Source: DASZIT01 sp963770635
GTDB taxonomy: Bacteria; Actinomycetota; Acidimicrobiia; Acidimicrobiales; RAAP-2
DNA length: 64,000 nucleotides
Reading direction: 5' to 3'
NCBI GenBank assembly: GCA_963770635.1
Contig: CAVYQI010000005.1
Location: forward strand, 1-64,000
The notes under the pieces were generated by a model, which ran no database searches, had not been told where the DNA came from, and saw nothing but the letters and a program-made list of their open reading frames with translations. Each line of letters opens with the position of its first letter. Within the stretch, counting starts at the first letter, position 1. Positions 1-8,870 of the stretch are shown piece after piece. The position numbers and the translations under genes are program-made.

Positions 1-246
1 GCGATCCGGCGGCCGGGGTTCCTTGACGTAGTAGCCCAGGCCCGGGATGCGGACCAGCAGGCCCTCGTCTTCCAGTATCCGGAGCGCCTTGGCGCATGTC
101 TGCCGGGCGTGCCCGTACTGCTGGCTGAGCGTAGTGATGGACGGCGTGGGCATGCCAGGGGCCAGGGTCCCCTCCGAGATCTCGCGGCGTAGCAATGCCG
201 TCAGGCGTACGTACGCTCTCGGGTCCGATTCGTCACTTATCGACAC
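1..246 (-). CDS. GntR-family winged-helix regulator, 3' end beyond window
   Basis: This is the N-terminal 82 codons of a GntR-type DNA-binding protein; the C-terminal part lies outside the window. The translation begins VSISDESDPRAYVRLTALL and continues through the typical GntR helix-turn-helix: LRREISEGTLAPGMPTPS, then TTLSQQYGHARQTCAKAL, then the wing ILEDEGLLVRIPGLGYYV. The GTG at 246 is the only plausible start after an upstream non-coding stretch. It lies directly beside a perfect 22-bp palindrome (261-282), a likely autoregulatory site. The gene diverges from the small unknown gene at 389. Actinobacteria often carry very short GntR proteins (75-90 aa), so the protein could end just beyond the edge. 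Confidence 0.8.
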   Translation of the reverse strand, partial: MSISDESDPRAYVRLTALLRREISEGTLAPGMPTPSITTLSQQYGHARQTCAKALRILEDEGLLVRIPGLGYYVKEPRPPDR

Positions 247-260
247 TCTCGTACCGTACT

Positions 261-282
261 CGATTGGCAATATTGCCAATCG
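261..282. promoter_or_regulatory. Perfect 22-bp palindrome, candidate GntR operator
   Basis: The half-site CGATTGGCAAT is followed at once by its exact reverse complement, with no spacer. It sits 15 bp upstream of the GTG start of the GntR gene and about 107 bp upstream of the divergent gene at 389. It is AT-rich compared with its surroundings. GntR dimers usually bind such palindromes; the assignment to this regulator is inference from position. Confidence 0.6.
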
Positions 283-388
283 CAACGCTTCGACACTAGT
301 CGAGATTAGACGAGGCGTCAATTGTGCGTTAACGTCGGAAATCACTAGGGCCGCCAGGGCCTCGCAGAGCCAGAATCCAGGGCAGGAA

Positions 389-694
389 ATGATCTTGTAC
401 TCGTGGACGGCACTCAGCGGCAGCTCCGGATCTTCGGTCGCCATGGGCATCACCGACGATCGCGGGCGGGCCATGCGCGCGGGCGAGGAGAGCCTCGGCT
501 CGGGTCAGGCCGCCGTGGTCATCATCGAGGCGGTGCGGCCCGCGATGCTGCCCCGCACGCTGGACCCCTGTTACATGCAGACCGGGGTGGGCTGGCGCGG
601 CCGCTGCTCGGCGGGCGGGGAGGTGACCTGGGACCGGTTCTTCGCGCCGGGCGGTCCAGATGACGGACCGGCCCCTGGCAGGATGGGAGCATGA
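389..694 (+). CDS. Small hypothetical actinobacterial protein (101 aa)
   Basis: A 101-residue protein with no domain I can name. It starts MILYSWTALSGSSGSS and has a central segment SGQAAVVIIEAVRPAML followed by GVGWRGRCSAGG and TWDRFFAP. That layout resembles small unknown proteins that sit beside short GntR genes in Streptomyces-like genomes, but this is from memory. The ATG at 389 has an AGG-containing purine stretch just upstream. Its stop overlaps the start of the oxidoreductase gene (GCATGA at 689-694), which suggests co-transcription. The same frame stays open upstream to 47, but that part lies opposite the GntR gene and over the palindrome and is not coding. Confidence 0.55.
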   Translation: MILYSWTALSGSSGSSVAMGITDDRGRAMRAGEESLGSGQAAVVIIEAVRPAMLPRTLDPCYMQTGVGWRGRCSAGGEVTWDRFFAPGGPDDGPAPGRMGA

Positions 695-1622
695 AACTCC
701 GGATCTTCACCGAGCCGCAGCAGGGCGCGGACTACGCAGACGCTGCGGAACGTGGCGCTCGCCGCGGAGGAGCTCGGATTCGATGCCTTCTTCAGGTCCG
801 ACCACTACCTGGCCATGGGCGACACCCCTGGGCTGCCCGGCCCGACGGACTCGTGGGCCACGCTGGCGGGCCTGGCCGTGGAGACCAGCCGGATCAGGCT
901 CGGCACGCTGGTGACGCGCGGCCACGTTCCGGCTGCCGGGCCCGCTGGCGATCACGGTGGCCCAGGTCGACCAGATGAGCGGCGGCCGGGTCGAACTCGG
1001 CCTGGGCACCGGCTGGTTCGAGGCCGAGCACACCGCCTACGGCATTCCGTTCCCCTCCGTCGCCGAGCGCTTCGACCGGCTCGAGGAGCAGTTCGCCATC
1101 ATCACCGGGCTGTGGGGCACGCCAGAGGGGGAGACCTTCTCGTTCGCGGGCGCGCACTACCAGCTGGCGGATTCGCCCGGTCTGCCCAAGCCCGCCCAGC
1201 GGCCACGGCCGCCGGTGCTCGTCGGCGGCTCGGGCCCGCGCCGCACGCCCCAGCTGGCCGCCAGGTTCGCGGACGAGTTCAACGTGCCGTTCCGCTCGGT
1301 GCGGGACTCGGAGGCCGTCTTCAACCGGGTCCGCGAAGCCTGCGAGGCCGCCGGGCGCTATCCGTCCTCGATGACCTACTCGGTCGCCCAGACGACGTGC
1401 TGCGGGAAGGACGAGGCCGAATACCGCCGCCGCGCCGCCGCCATCGGCGTGGACCCCGACGAGCTGAGGCAAAACGGGCTGGGCGGGACGCCCGGCGAGG
1501 TCGCGGCCAGGATCGCCGAGTTCGCCGAGATCGGGGCGGAACGCGTCTACCTGCAGATATACGACCTAGCCGACCTGGCCCACCTGGAGCTGATCGCCTC
1601 CGACGTGGCGCCCCAGGTTTAG
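691..1622 (+). pseudogene. F420-dependent LLM-class oxidoreductase, two frameshifts
   Basis: A luciferase-like (LLM class) F420-dependent oxidoreductase, about 309 codons if repaired. The start MKLRIFTEPQQGADY is in one frame. From about 737 the coding frame moves by one base (LRNVALAAEELGFDAFF, then SDHYLAMGDTPGLPGP). From about 920 it moves again (TFRLPGPLAITVAQVDQMSG, then GRVELGLGTGWFEAEH). The last frame continues to 1622 with the family's PRPPVLVGGSGPRRT segment. Both shifts behave like one extra base. The conserved sequence on both sides argues for sequence error or very recent inactivation. It is translationally coupled to the gene at 389. Confidence 0.75.
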
Positions 1623-1726
1623 CTGAAGGCGCGGCGGGCGGCTTCGGCGCCGGTGGCGCTGACCGCCCGGTAGCCGTATGTGCCGTGGTCGCGCAGTTCC
1701 CGGGCCGCGGCGACCACGGCATCGGC
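1619..1726 (-). pseudogene. 3' fragment of an unknown minus-strand gene
   Basis: On the minus strand a reading frame ends with TAA at 1619-1621, overlapping the stop of the LLM gene tail to tail. It encodes about 36 residues, including DAVVAAARELRDHGTYGY and RAVSATGAEAARRAFS. The composition and codon use look like a real actinobacterial C-terminus. Upstream it runs straight into rdgB sequence on the other strand at about 1726 and reaches a stop a few codons later, so its 5' part is missing. I do not recognise the family. Confidence 0.5.
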
Positions 1727-1735
1727 TGAAGGCCA
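1718..1735. other. Junction between two unrelated gene contexts
   Basis: Left of this point a minus-strand C-terminal fragment is open; right of it rdgB begins in mid-gene at about codon 65-70. Neither gene is complete and no insertion sequence, repeat or target-site duplication is visible. The short string GCTGAAGGC occurs at the junction and again at 1622-1630, a possible microhomology. An assembly chimera or an illegitimate recombination would both give this picture. Confidence 0.65.
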
Positions 1736-2178
1736 GGGCCCTGGTCAACGCCACCGGGGAGGCGGCGGTGGCCGACGACACCGGCCTCGAGGTGGACGGG
1801 CTCAACGGTGCACCGGGGGTGTATTCCGCCCGCTTTGCCGGAGAGCACGCCACCTACGCCGACAACGTCGCCAAGTTGTTGACCGAACTGTCGGCGGTGG
1901 GCGCTTTCCGCCCCGATCAGCGGAGGGCCACATTCCGTACGGTGGCACTGGTGGCGTTTCCCGACGGATCTGAGCTCTGGGCCGAGGGCCGCGTGTCGGG
2001 GGTCATCACCTCCGAGGCCGTCGGTGACGGTGGCTTCGGCTACGACCCGGTCTTCGCTCCTGACGGAGGCGGCGGGCGGTCCTTCGCCCAGATGTCTCCA
2101 GGTGAGAAGCATGACGTCTCCCATCGGGGTCGGGCGTTTCGGGCTCTGGCCGCCAAGCTCGTGCACCGATCCCTGTGA
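1726..2178 (+). pseudogene. rdgB: RdgB/HAM1 dITP/XTP pyrophosphatase, 5'-truncated
   Basis: This is the C-terminal two thirds of a non-canonical purine NTP pyrophosphatase, which removes dITP and XTP from the nucleotide pool. Recognisable family blocks are KARALVNATGEAAVADDTG, LEVDGLNGAPGVYSARFAGE, GGFGYDPVFAPDG and FAQMSPGEKHDVSHRGRAF. The N-terminal nucleotide-binding part (normally about 65-70 residues starting with a TGNxxK motif) is absent. Homology starts with the leucine codon at 1726, and the in-frame sequence before it belongs to the other side of the junction. No start codon or ribosome site precedes the homologous part. It may be intact in the real genome if the junction is an assembly error. 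Confidence 0.85.
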
Positions 2179-2228
2179 CCGGCACGGTCGGGGATTAACG
2201 TCTCGGGCATCGACGAAGGAGTCAAACC

Positions 2229-2846
2229 ATGAGCGACGTTTCCCAAGGTCCCGGATGGTGGCAGGCATCAGACGGGAAGTGGTACTCGCCCGAGCAGAAG
2301 CCGGGCACCGGGGCCGTCGAGTCCGCCCCCGAGCCCACCGGCTTCGTACCCGAGGCGCGCGAGACCATCGTCCAGCCCAGCTATCCCGACCCCGACCCCG
2401 CCTCTCCGGGCTTCGCCAGCCCTCCACCCGGATCCGGCGGTCCCACCTACCCCGGGGCGGGTGCCTCACCTCCGGGTCCGGCTCCGGCTCCGTCCTACGG
2501 GCCTCCTCCGGTGGGGGGTTACGCCTATCCGGCGGCAGGGACGTCCTATGGCTACACCGGGGCCCCGAAGAACAACGGTCTGGCCATCGCCGCGATGGTC
2601 TGCTCGTTCTTCTTTTGGATCTACGGTCTGGGCGCCATCTTGGGGATCGTCTTCGGGTTCATCGCTCGTTCCCAGATCAAGAAATCGAATGGCACCCAGA
2701 GGGGCGAGGGCATGGCGCTGGCCGGCATCATCATCGGCTTCGCCGGCATCGTCATCGGCATCATTCTGATCATCGTGGTGGTCGTGGTGGTGAACAACTG
2801 CAACAAGTACGGCAACAACAACTGCACCATCACCACCACCAACTGA
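2229..2846 (+). CDS. DUF2510 / DUF4190 membrane protein
   Basis: A 205-residue membrane protein. It opens with the actinobacterial motif QGPGWWQASDGKWYSPE (residues 6-22), followed by a long Pro/Gly/Ser-rich linker (about 25-115). Two hydrophobic helices follow in a DUF4190-like unit: AAMVCSFFFWIYGLGAIL with GIVFGFIARSQIKKS, then ALAGIIIGFAGIVIGIILI. It ends in a short Asn/Thr-rich tail. The start is well supported by GAAGGAG seven bases before the ATG. Function is unknown; such proteins sit in the membrane with the WW-like head in the cytoplasm. The gene follows the rdgB remnant by 50 bp. A second protein with the same head is at 17886. Confidence 0.85.
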   Translation: MSDVSQGPGWWQASDGKWYSPEQKPGTGAVESAPEPTGFVPEARETIVQPSYPDPDPASPGFASPPPGSGGPTYPGAGASPPGPAPAPSYGPPPVGGYAYPAAGTSYGYTGAPKNNGLAIAAMVCSFFFWIYGLGAILGIVFGFIARSQIKKSNGTQRGEGMALAGIIIGFAGIVIGIILIIVVVVVVNNCNKYGNNNCTITTTN

Positions 2847-2994
2847 ACCGCCTCTCCGGTTGGCTTCCCGGGTCGGACAGAGACGGGTTCGCTGGCCCAG
2901 GCAACTTGATCTGGCCCGAGGTCGCAGAGCCCTGAACAACCGTTCTGCCGCTACCTCTACCGGCCGGTGGCCGCCGTGCTGGCGGATCCCGTGG

Positions 2995-3822
2995 CTAGGA
3001 GATGCCCACGTCCCGGGAGGGGGAGGCCGCCGAAACCTCCGCCAGGCTGTCGGCGGGATCCTGTCCGAACTCATCGATCAAGCGGCTGGTCGGAGACTCG
3101 GCATAGCTCGACGTCTCGTAATAGTCGGGCGGGGGAGGCGGGATGTCGCTCGGCCTGGTGAACGGAGAGGAAGTCGTTACGAAGGGGGAATTCTGGGGCC
3201 CGCTCGACGCCAACGGCAACGGGGTGTCGAGTTGCTCTTCATCGGGGCGCGCCTCCTCGAGGCTGATGAGCTGAGCCTCGGACAGGTCACGGAGGATGCG
3301 GAGCCCGACAATGTGCTCGTCACCGAATGCATCGAGCACCGCCTTTACCGAATGCCCGGCGTTTCCGATGGACGTGACCATGCGCCACTGGTCGCCGCGG
3401 AGCTGGACGTCACCGTTTGGAGGCTCGGGCGACAGGGTCACGGACGATTCGAAGGGCACCAATTCGAGGAGCTGGCGCCATTCCTTGACTTGCGGTCGGA
3501 CTTCGTCGAGGACGGTGCGAACTGGTACCCGGGGCTGTCCACTCGAAGACGACAATCCGGAGGTGAAATAGAACCAGCCTTCGGGCACACACGCCAGCTC
3601 GAAGACGGCCCGACCGATGGTGGGGGCGGATCCCACATGGGCGTTCGACAGCTCACCACCCTCCAGCCACACCCGTCCGTCCACCTCGGACCCAACCACC
3701 TGGAGCTCACCGGTTTGAGTGGTGTCCGCCAGCAGCATCAGGACATCGTCGAGGGTGAAGACCCCCAACGAGCCGACCAGCGAGGCGGCTGGTGCGTTTC
3801 CGAGTGACTGTGTCTGGCTCAT
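2995..3822 (-). CDS. DUF4388 (PATAN-like) domain protein
   Basis: A 275-residue soluble protein. Residues about 15-125 form a DUF4388-like domain: GSLGVFTLDDVLMLLADT, then TGELQVVGSEVDGRVWLEGG, then ELSNAHVGSAPTIGRAVFEL. This domain is found in bacterial signalling and gliding-type regulatory proteins. The middle part (VKAVLDAFGDEHIVGLRIL) resembles a winged-helix continuation of such proteins. The C-terminus is a Pro/Ser-rich low-complexity tail (PPPPPDYYETSSYAES). The ATG at 3822 is chosen because AAGGGA lies just upstream; a TTG ten codons earlier is also open. It is divergent from the methyltransferase at 3906 and convergent with the DUF4190 gene. Its partners are not visible here. Confidence 0.75.
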   Translation of the reverse strand: MSQTQSLGNAPAASLVGSLGVFTLDDVLMLLADTTQTGELQVVGSEVDGRVWLEGGELSNAHVGSAPTIGRAVFELACVPEGWFYFTSGLSSSSGQPRVPVRTVLDEVRPQVKEWRQLLELVPFESSVTLSPEPPNGDVQLRGDQWRMVTSIGNAGHSVKAVLDAFGDEHIVGLRILRDLSEAQLISLEEARPDEEQLDTPLPLASSGPQNSPFVTTSSPFTRPSDIPPPPPDYYETSSYAESPTSRLIDEFGQDPADSLAEVSAASPSRDVGIS

Positions 3823-3905
3823 GGGGAATCCCTTCACGTCGAGGCTGGACAAGGCGAGGATAGACCGGAAACGGGCCAGGTTTCTTCCCCGACTAGAGTC
3901 CCTCC

Positions 3906-4904
3906 ATGCCGTCGAGCCGGTGGAAATTTCCCGTCGATGGAGTTCGCCAGGTCATGGTACGGGGAGCCGTCGCCAGCGCCGGATTGCGCCGGATGATGAC
4001 CCTGACTGCACGGGAGCTGGCCCGGGCGGCGGAGACCGGACAGGCGGTGGCCGAGGCCCGGGATGCCGGCATCGACGCCACCTACGGGGGGAGCTACTTC
4101 GGCGAGGGACGGGATGCCTCGGGGGATCGACAGGGTCACTCCGGCTATGCCCGCTATGACCGGGTGGCCTCGAACGCCGACATCGCCGGGTGGCTCCTGT
4201 GGCGGAACTTCCGGGTCAGCCGCTCCCTCGACGTCGGGTGCGCCACCGGCTACCTGGTCGAGGTGCTCCGGGAGCTGGGCATCGACGCCGAGGGCTGCGA
4301 CGTCAGCCCGTTTGCCATCGCCCACGCCACCCCGGGCGCCAAAGGACACATCCGGGTCAGCAATCTCTTCGCCGGCCTTCCCTGGGAAGACGGTGCGTTC
4401 GAACTCGTCACCGCCCTCGAAATTCTCGAGCACCTGCCGCCCGATCGGGTGCCGGCTGCGCTGGGCGAGCTGAAGCGGGTGTGCGGCGGCTACCTCTACG
4501 CCACCATCCCGTCGTTCGGCGCCAACCCATCGGGACCGGACGGTCACTTCGAGGGCAAGGTCCGCCCCGAACGGGTCGATCACTATCGGCAATTGGGTCC
4601 GGGCTACCCGGGTCCGGTGCCGGAAGCCGACCTGGCCGTCGATGCCGACGGGCAGTTGGTGGAGGGCCATCTCACCATTGCCTCATTCGGGTGGTGGACG
4701 GAGCGGTTCGCCGACGCGGGATTCGCCCGATGTGTCGACGTCGAGCGACTCCTCTATGCCGACATCGCTCCCGCCGATCTGGCCCCGTACTGGAACCTTT
4801 ATGTCTTCCGGGTCGACGGTGCCTCTCCCCAGCTACTCGATCGCCGCCAGCCCGAGCTCACCCTCGCCGAGCTCGGCCTCCGTCACCCGCTGATCGACGC
4901 CTGA
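3906..4904 (+). CDS. Class I SAM-dependent methyltransferase
   Basis: A 332-residue protein with a Rossmann-type methyltransferase core. Motif I is SLDVGCATGYLVEVLRELG (about residue 108), followed by the acidic loop AEGCDVSPFAIAHA. The post-motif LPWEDGAFELVTALEILEHL (about 160-180) is typical of class I enzymes. The N-terminal 60 residues are helical and carry AYGGSYFGEG-like sequence (TYGGSYFGEGRDASGD), which precedes the core in several glycosyl- or lipid-modifying methyltransferases. The substrate cannot be read from the sequence. It diverges from the DUF4388 gene with 83 bp between starts. Confidence 0.8.
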   Translation: MPSSRWKFPVDGVRQVMVRGAVASAGLRRMMTLTARELARAAETGQAVAEARDAGIDATYGGSYFGEGRDASGDRQGHSGYARYDRVASNADIAGWLLWRNFRVSRSLDVGCATGYLVEVLRELGIDAEGCDVSPFAIAHATPGAKGHIRVSNLFAGLPWEDGAFELVTALEILEHLPPDRVPAALGELKRVCGGYLYATIPSFGANPSGPDGHFEGKVRPERVDHYRQLGPGYPGPVPEADLAVDADGQLVEGHLTIASFGWWTERFADAGFARCVDVERLLYADIAPADLAPYWNLYVFRVDGASPQLLDRRQPELTLAELGLRHPLIDA

Positions 4905-4941
4905 CTCCCGCCAGTCCGTTTCCCTCCCGGCCCCGACGAAA

Positions 4942-6117
4942 TCAGGCGACGGTGACCAGGGTGCCGATGGGGGTGAGCGGGTAGACCACTGCGGCGTTGG
5001 CGTACGGCATCTCCACGCACCCGAGGCTCTGGGGCGTCCCGTAGCTGGACCGGATGTAGCCGTGAAGGGCATCCCCGCCGTTGAAGTAGCTGACCCAGGG
5101 GATGCCCGGATCGGAGTACTTGGATCCGTCGAGATTGGTGCCGGTCATGGTCGTCGTGGTGTACCGGGCATAGACCGGGAAGGTTCCGGCTTCCGTCTCC
5201 GCCCCCGGCACCCCGGTGTTGGCCGGGGTGGTGTAGACGACATTGCCGTTGCTGTAGACGGTGGTCGACTCCGGGATCGTCGTTGACACGTACACGTAGT
5301 TGTACGGCGCGGTGTTGACGGTGCCGGCACCGGCGTCACTCAGCAGGGCCGCCCACACCGCCGGGCCGGCGGTCCCATCGGTCTTCATGTTCTCCTTGCT
5401 TTGGTAGTACATGACCGCGCCGGTGGTGATGGTATTACCGGTGCCTTCGGTCCACAGAGAGGTGAGGGACGCCGGCTCGTTGCCCTTCCAGGCGAACGTC
5501 CCCTCTTGGGCCTGGGCCGCCTCCTGCGGAGCGGCCAGCGGCCGGGCCGGGGTGAAGGTCAGCGGCAGGTAGCCCAAGGCGGCCAGCAACTGCTGGAGCC
5601 GGAGCATGCTGCCGTCGGCCACCGTGAAGTGCACCGAGGTGTCGGTTCCCAGGGTCTTGCCCGAGGTGCTGGCGATGCCGGCGGGAATGGTGATGGTTTC
5701 CGCCGAGGTCGGGACGAAGGGGGTGGTGGCCACGAACGTGTAGGTGGTCGGCGTCAACAGCTGCCAGCTCCCGGCCACGGCCGGATTCAGCGTTGGCTGA
5801 GGGGAATTGGGATTCACAGGAGCGGAGAACTGCAACGAGATCGACGCGTCACTGGGGATGCCAGTGGCGCCGTCGGCCGGGGTGCTCGCCGCCAACGTCA
5901 GCGGTTGATTGGCGTCGGCCGCCGGCGTCCCCTTGGCCACCGAGGTGGGAGATGCGGCGGCTCGGGTCGGCCCCCCCTTGGTGACGATGGCCGCGACCCC
6001 GACACCGACGACCAGCAACCCCACCACCACGATGACCACCGCCAACGGGCGGAGGGTCCGGCCGCGACGCGACCCGGTATCTCCTGGTCCCCTTGGATTC
6101 GAGCGGATCGCTGCCAT
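4942..6117 (-). CDS. L,D-transpeptidase with Ig-like domain (YkuD)
   Basis: A membrane-anchored cell-wall enzyme that forms 3-3 peptidoglycan cross-links or attaches proteins to the wall. In 391 residues one sees a short basic N-terminus, a transmembrane helix (about 25-46), a Big_5-type Ig domain (about 73-166, ASTPADGATGIPSDASISLQ), a peptidoglycan-binding-like segment (about 180-255, LRLQQLLAALGYLPLTF) and the YkuD catalytic domain (about 270-391). The active-site pattern is present: His352 in LHGYIRSS, then SLGCVEM with Ser364 and Cys367. The ATG at 6117 is chosen because it precedes the anchor; the open frame upstream is the other strand of non-coding DNA. It lies downstream of glnD on the same strand with 52 bp between. 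Confidence 0.9.
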   Translation of the reverse strand: MAAIRSNPRGPGDTGSRRGRTLRPLAVVIVVVGLLVVGVGVAAIVTKGGPTRAAASPTSVAKGTPAADANQPLTLAASTPADGATGIPSDASISLQFSAPVNPNSPQPTLNPAVAGSWQLLTPTTYTFVATTPFVPTSAETITIPAGIASTSGKTLGTDTSVHFTVADGSMLRLQQLLAALGYLPLTFTPARPLAAPQEAAQAQEGTFAWKGNEPASLTSLWTEGTGNTITTGAVMYYQSKENMKTDGTAGPAVWAALLSDAGAGTVNTAPYNYVYVSTTIPESTTVYSNGNVVYTTPANTGVPGAETEAGTFPVYARYTTTTMTGTNLDGSKYSDPGIPWVSYFNGGDALHGYIRSSYGTPQSLGCVEMPYANAAVVYPLTPIGTLVTVA

Positions 6118-6169
6118 GGCCTCTCCCGTGTGCCCGGGAGCATACCATTCATCCCCTGTGACCAGGCAC

Positions 6170-8549
6170 TTATCCCGAAGGTCGCCCCGGGTCGTCGACC
6201 TGGAAAAGGGAGATCCGCTCCCGCACCATTCGCTCGACCGAGTCGATGATTCCCGGGTCGGTGAGCTTCCCACCGTCAGGCCCGTGCACGTAGAAGGCGT
6301 CCACCACCGCCGGCCCGAAGGTAGAGACCTTGGCAGAGATGACATCCAGCTGGCAGTCGACCAAGGCCCGGGTGATCCGGTGGAGCTGGCCCTCGACGTC
6401 CTCGGCACGCACCTCCACCACCGTGGCGGTGTCAGAGGCGTTGTTGTCCACCGCGACCTCGGTGGCGACCAACTGGGCGGCGGTGGCCCGGCTGGCACTC
6501 CGGTAGGTGCGGGTCCGCTCGGCCAAGCGGGCGTCGAGAGACAGGGTGCCGGCCATCACCGAGGCGATGTCGTCGGAGAGCTGGGCCGCCGTCGGCCACC
6601 GGCCCCGGGAAGGTTCGACGGTGAACATCTCGACCGCGATCCCTTCCTCGCCAGCCACATTGGCCGACCGCACGTTCAAACCGCGGAGGGCGAGCACTCC
6701 GGTGACCTCGGCCAGCAACCCGGGCCGGTCGGGGGCGATAACCGTGATAGTCGGCCGTTCGATCGACAGGGCGGGGGCGTGGTGCGCGGCGGACCGTGTG
6801 CATCACGCTCCGGAGATCGTCGGTCACCCAGGTAGTGGGCGGGGTCACCTCCTCGCCGGCCAGCAGCTTGCCGGTGCGCTCGACCAGATCGGCCATGAGG
6901 CCGGCCTTCCAGGTACCCCACGCCGACGGTCCGGTAGCCAGGCTGTCTGCCTCGACCAGGGTGGCCAGGAGGTCGAGGGTGGATCGGTCGCCGACCTCGT
7001 CGGCCACCCGCTGGGCAGTCGCCGGGTCATCGAGATCCCGGCGGGTGGCGGTGTCCGGGAGTAGGAGGTGCAACCGCACCAGGGTGACCAGCACCTCGAC
7101 GTCCTCGGGGGGAAACCCCATCCGCGCCCCGATGTCGGCAGCCATCGTCACCCCGGCATCGGTGTGGTCCCCTTTGGATCCTTTGCCGATGTCGTGGAGG
7201 AGGGTTCCCACCAACAACAGGTCGACCCGCTGGACCCGGTAGGCGAGGGCGGCGGCGTTGGCGGTCGCCTCCAGCAGGTGCCGGTCGACGGTGTAGCGGT
7301 GGTACGGGTTGCGCTGCGGCTTGTTGCGCACCGCGTGCCACTCGGGGACGTACCGGGACAGGATCTCGCGCTGTTCGAGGGCCTCGAGGGCGGCGATGGC
7401 CGGGTGGCCGGCGGCCAGCACCCGGACCAGGCTGGCCCGGAGCAGATCCGGCCACGGAATCGGCGGGTACGGCGCCTTGCGACCCAGCAGGTTGAGTGCA
7501 TCCCGGGAGATGGGGAGATTCCGCTCCGCCGCCACCGCCGCCAGCCGCATCGAGAGGGAAGGGTCGCCGGTGACATCGGCCGATGCCCCCAGCACCACCT
7601 CACCGTCGAGGATGCCGAGGTCGGGGTCGGAATCGAGCGCCCGTTCGTCCGGAGGCGTGCCCTCCGATGGGGTTCCGCCCCCTCGGCGTCCCCGGCCCCT
7701 CTTCGTCGAGTGCGACCAGATGCCCCGCCGTCGCCAGGCGTCGTCTGTCTCCCAGGCCACCGTCCGGCCGGCCGTGGCTACCGCGGCCACCAGCGCGTCG
7801 GTGTCGGTCGCCCCGAGCGAACTGGCCACCTGATCCTGCTCTTGGAGGAGGAGCTTGTTGAGCTCGCGGCCGGATTGCCGGTGAAGCTCCACCCTCACCC
7901 GGGTCAGCACCGAGTGGGCATCGGCGATGGCGACGGTGTCGACATAGTCGGCGAGCACCGGCACGGCCCGCATGACCGCGGCCAGCGCGCTGATGTCCCG
8001 TAGTCCACCATGTGCCTCTTTGAGATCCGGCTCGAGCAAGAAGGCAACGTCCCCGTGGGCGGCGTGCCGTTCGACCACCTGATCGGCGAGGACGCCCAGC
8101 CATGGGGGCTTCTGCTTGGCCCACCGCTCCCGGGCCTCGGTCAGGAGATGCTCGGCCACTTTCGGGTCGCCGCACACCACCCGGCCGTCGAGCAGCCCGA
8201 GGGCGACCCGCAGGTCCTCGCCGGCCATCTCGATGACCTCACCGGGGCGCCGCACGCTGTGGTCGAGGGCGATTCCCTCGTCCCACACCGGGTACCAGAT
8301 CTTGTCGGCGGTCTTCGAGACATCCCGGAGGCCACGGTGGACCAACACCACGTCGAGGTCGCTATAGGGGCAGAGCTCCCGGCGCCCGTATCCGCCCACC
8401 GCCACCAGGGCGATCGAGCGGCGATCGCCGCCGGTGGCCTGCTCGAAGAGCTCGGTGAGCCACTCGTCGGCGACATCGGCATAGGCGTGACAGAAAGCCT
8501 CGCCATGGAGGTCGGCTCGGTCGATGAGCGCCTGTCGTCGCGCACGCAT
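6170..8549 (-). pseudogene. glnD: GlnD, PII uridylyltransferase, one frameshift
   Basis: GlnD adds and removes UMP on the PII protein and so couples nitrogen status to enzyme activity. All domains are present. The nucleotidyltransferase motif is GGYGRRELCPYSDLD (about residues 52-66), followed by LEPDLKEAHGGLRDI (about 172-186). The HD domain includes VDRHLLEATANAAALAYR and LLHDIGKGSKGDHTD (about 430-465). Two C-terminal ACT domains follow: TVIAPDRPGLLAEVTGVLAL and VEGQLHRITRALVDCQLDVI. One extra base near 6800 moves the frame between HTVRR and HHAPALSIERPT, just before the first ACT domain. The repaired length of about 793 residues fits the family. The start may be ATG 8549 or GTG 8555; neither has a good ribosome site. 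No glnB or amtB is adjacent, which is unusual for actinobacteria. Confidence 0.85.
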
Positions 8550-8651
8550 GGACACCGGCGGACCGTACCATCACCACGACTGGACCCGGCCCACGGGCGG
8601 GTTCTCCAACCCTGCCGCCAATTGCGTGGATCCGCCGGTTAGCCTGGGGGT

Positions 8652-8846
8652 ATGGCTCAACAAGAAAGCTCGGGGCTCAAGCTCTTCGATGCCGTGCTCC
8701 TAGTCGGTGCCGGAGCGATCGCGATCGTGGTGGTGATCTTCGTGATCACTTCCGTCCTCAGCATCGTCTGGTTCCTGATCAAGGCCGCCATCGTGGTGGC
8801 GGTCATCGCCGGGTTGGGGATGTTCTTGCTCCGTCGCCGGCGCTGA
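8652..8846 (+). CDS. Small two-helix membrane protein (64 aa)
   Basis: A 64-residue protein with two hydrophobic stretches (DAVLLVGAGAIAIVVVIFVI and WFLIKAAIVVAVIAGLGMFL) and an Arg-rich end (LRRRR), so the C-terminus is probably cytoplasmic. It begins MAQQESSGLKLFDAVLL. The hydrophobic code and isolated position between divergent glnD and the convergent response regulator support a real gene. Function is unknown; the neighbouring envelope-stress genes make a membrane role possible, but that is a guess. Confidence 0.55.
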   Translation: MAQQESSGLKLFDAVLLVGAGAIAIVVVIFVITSVLSIVWFLIKAAIVVAVIAGLGMFLLRRRR

Positions 8847-8870
8847 ACAGACTCACGGCAGAATCCCTGA

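Noticed and set aside
2024..2935. Frame with a His-rich stretch overlapping rdgB and the DUF4190 gene
   Set aside because: The poly-His is the other-frame reading of the Asn/Thr tail of the real gene.
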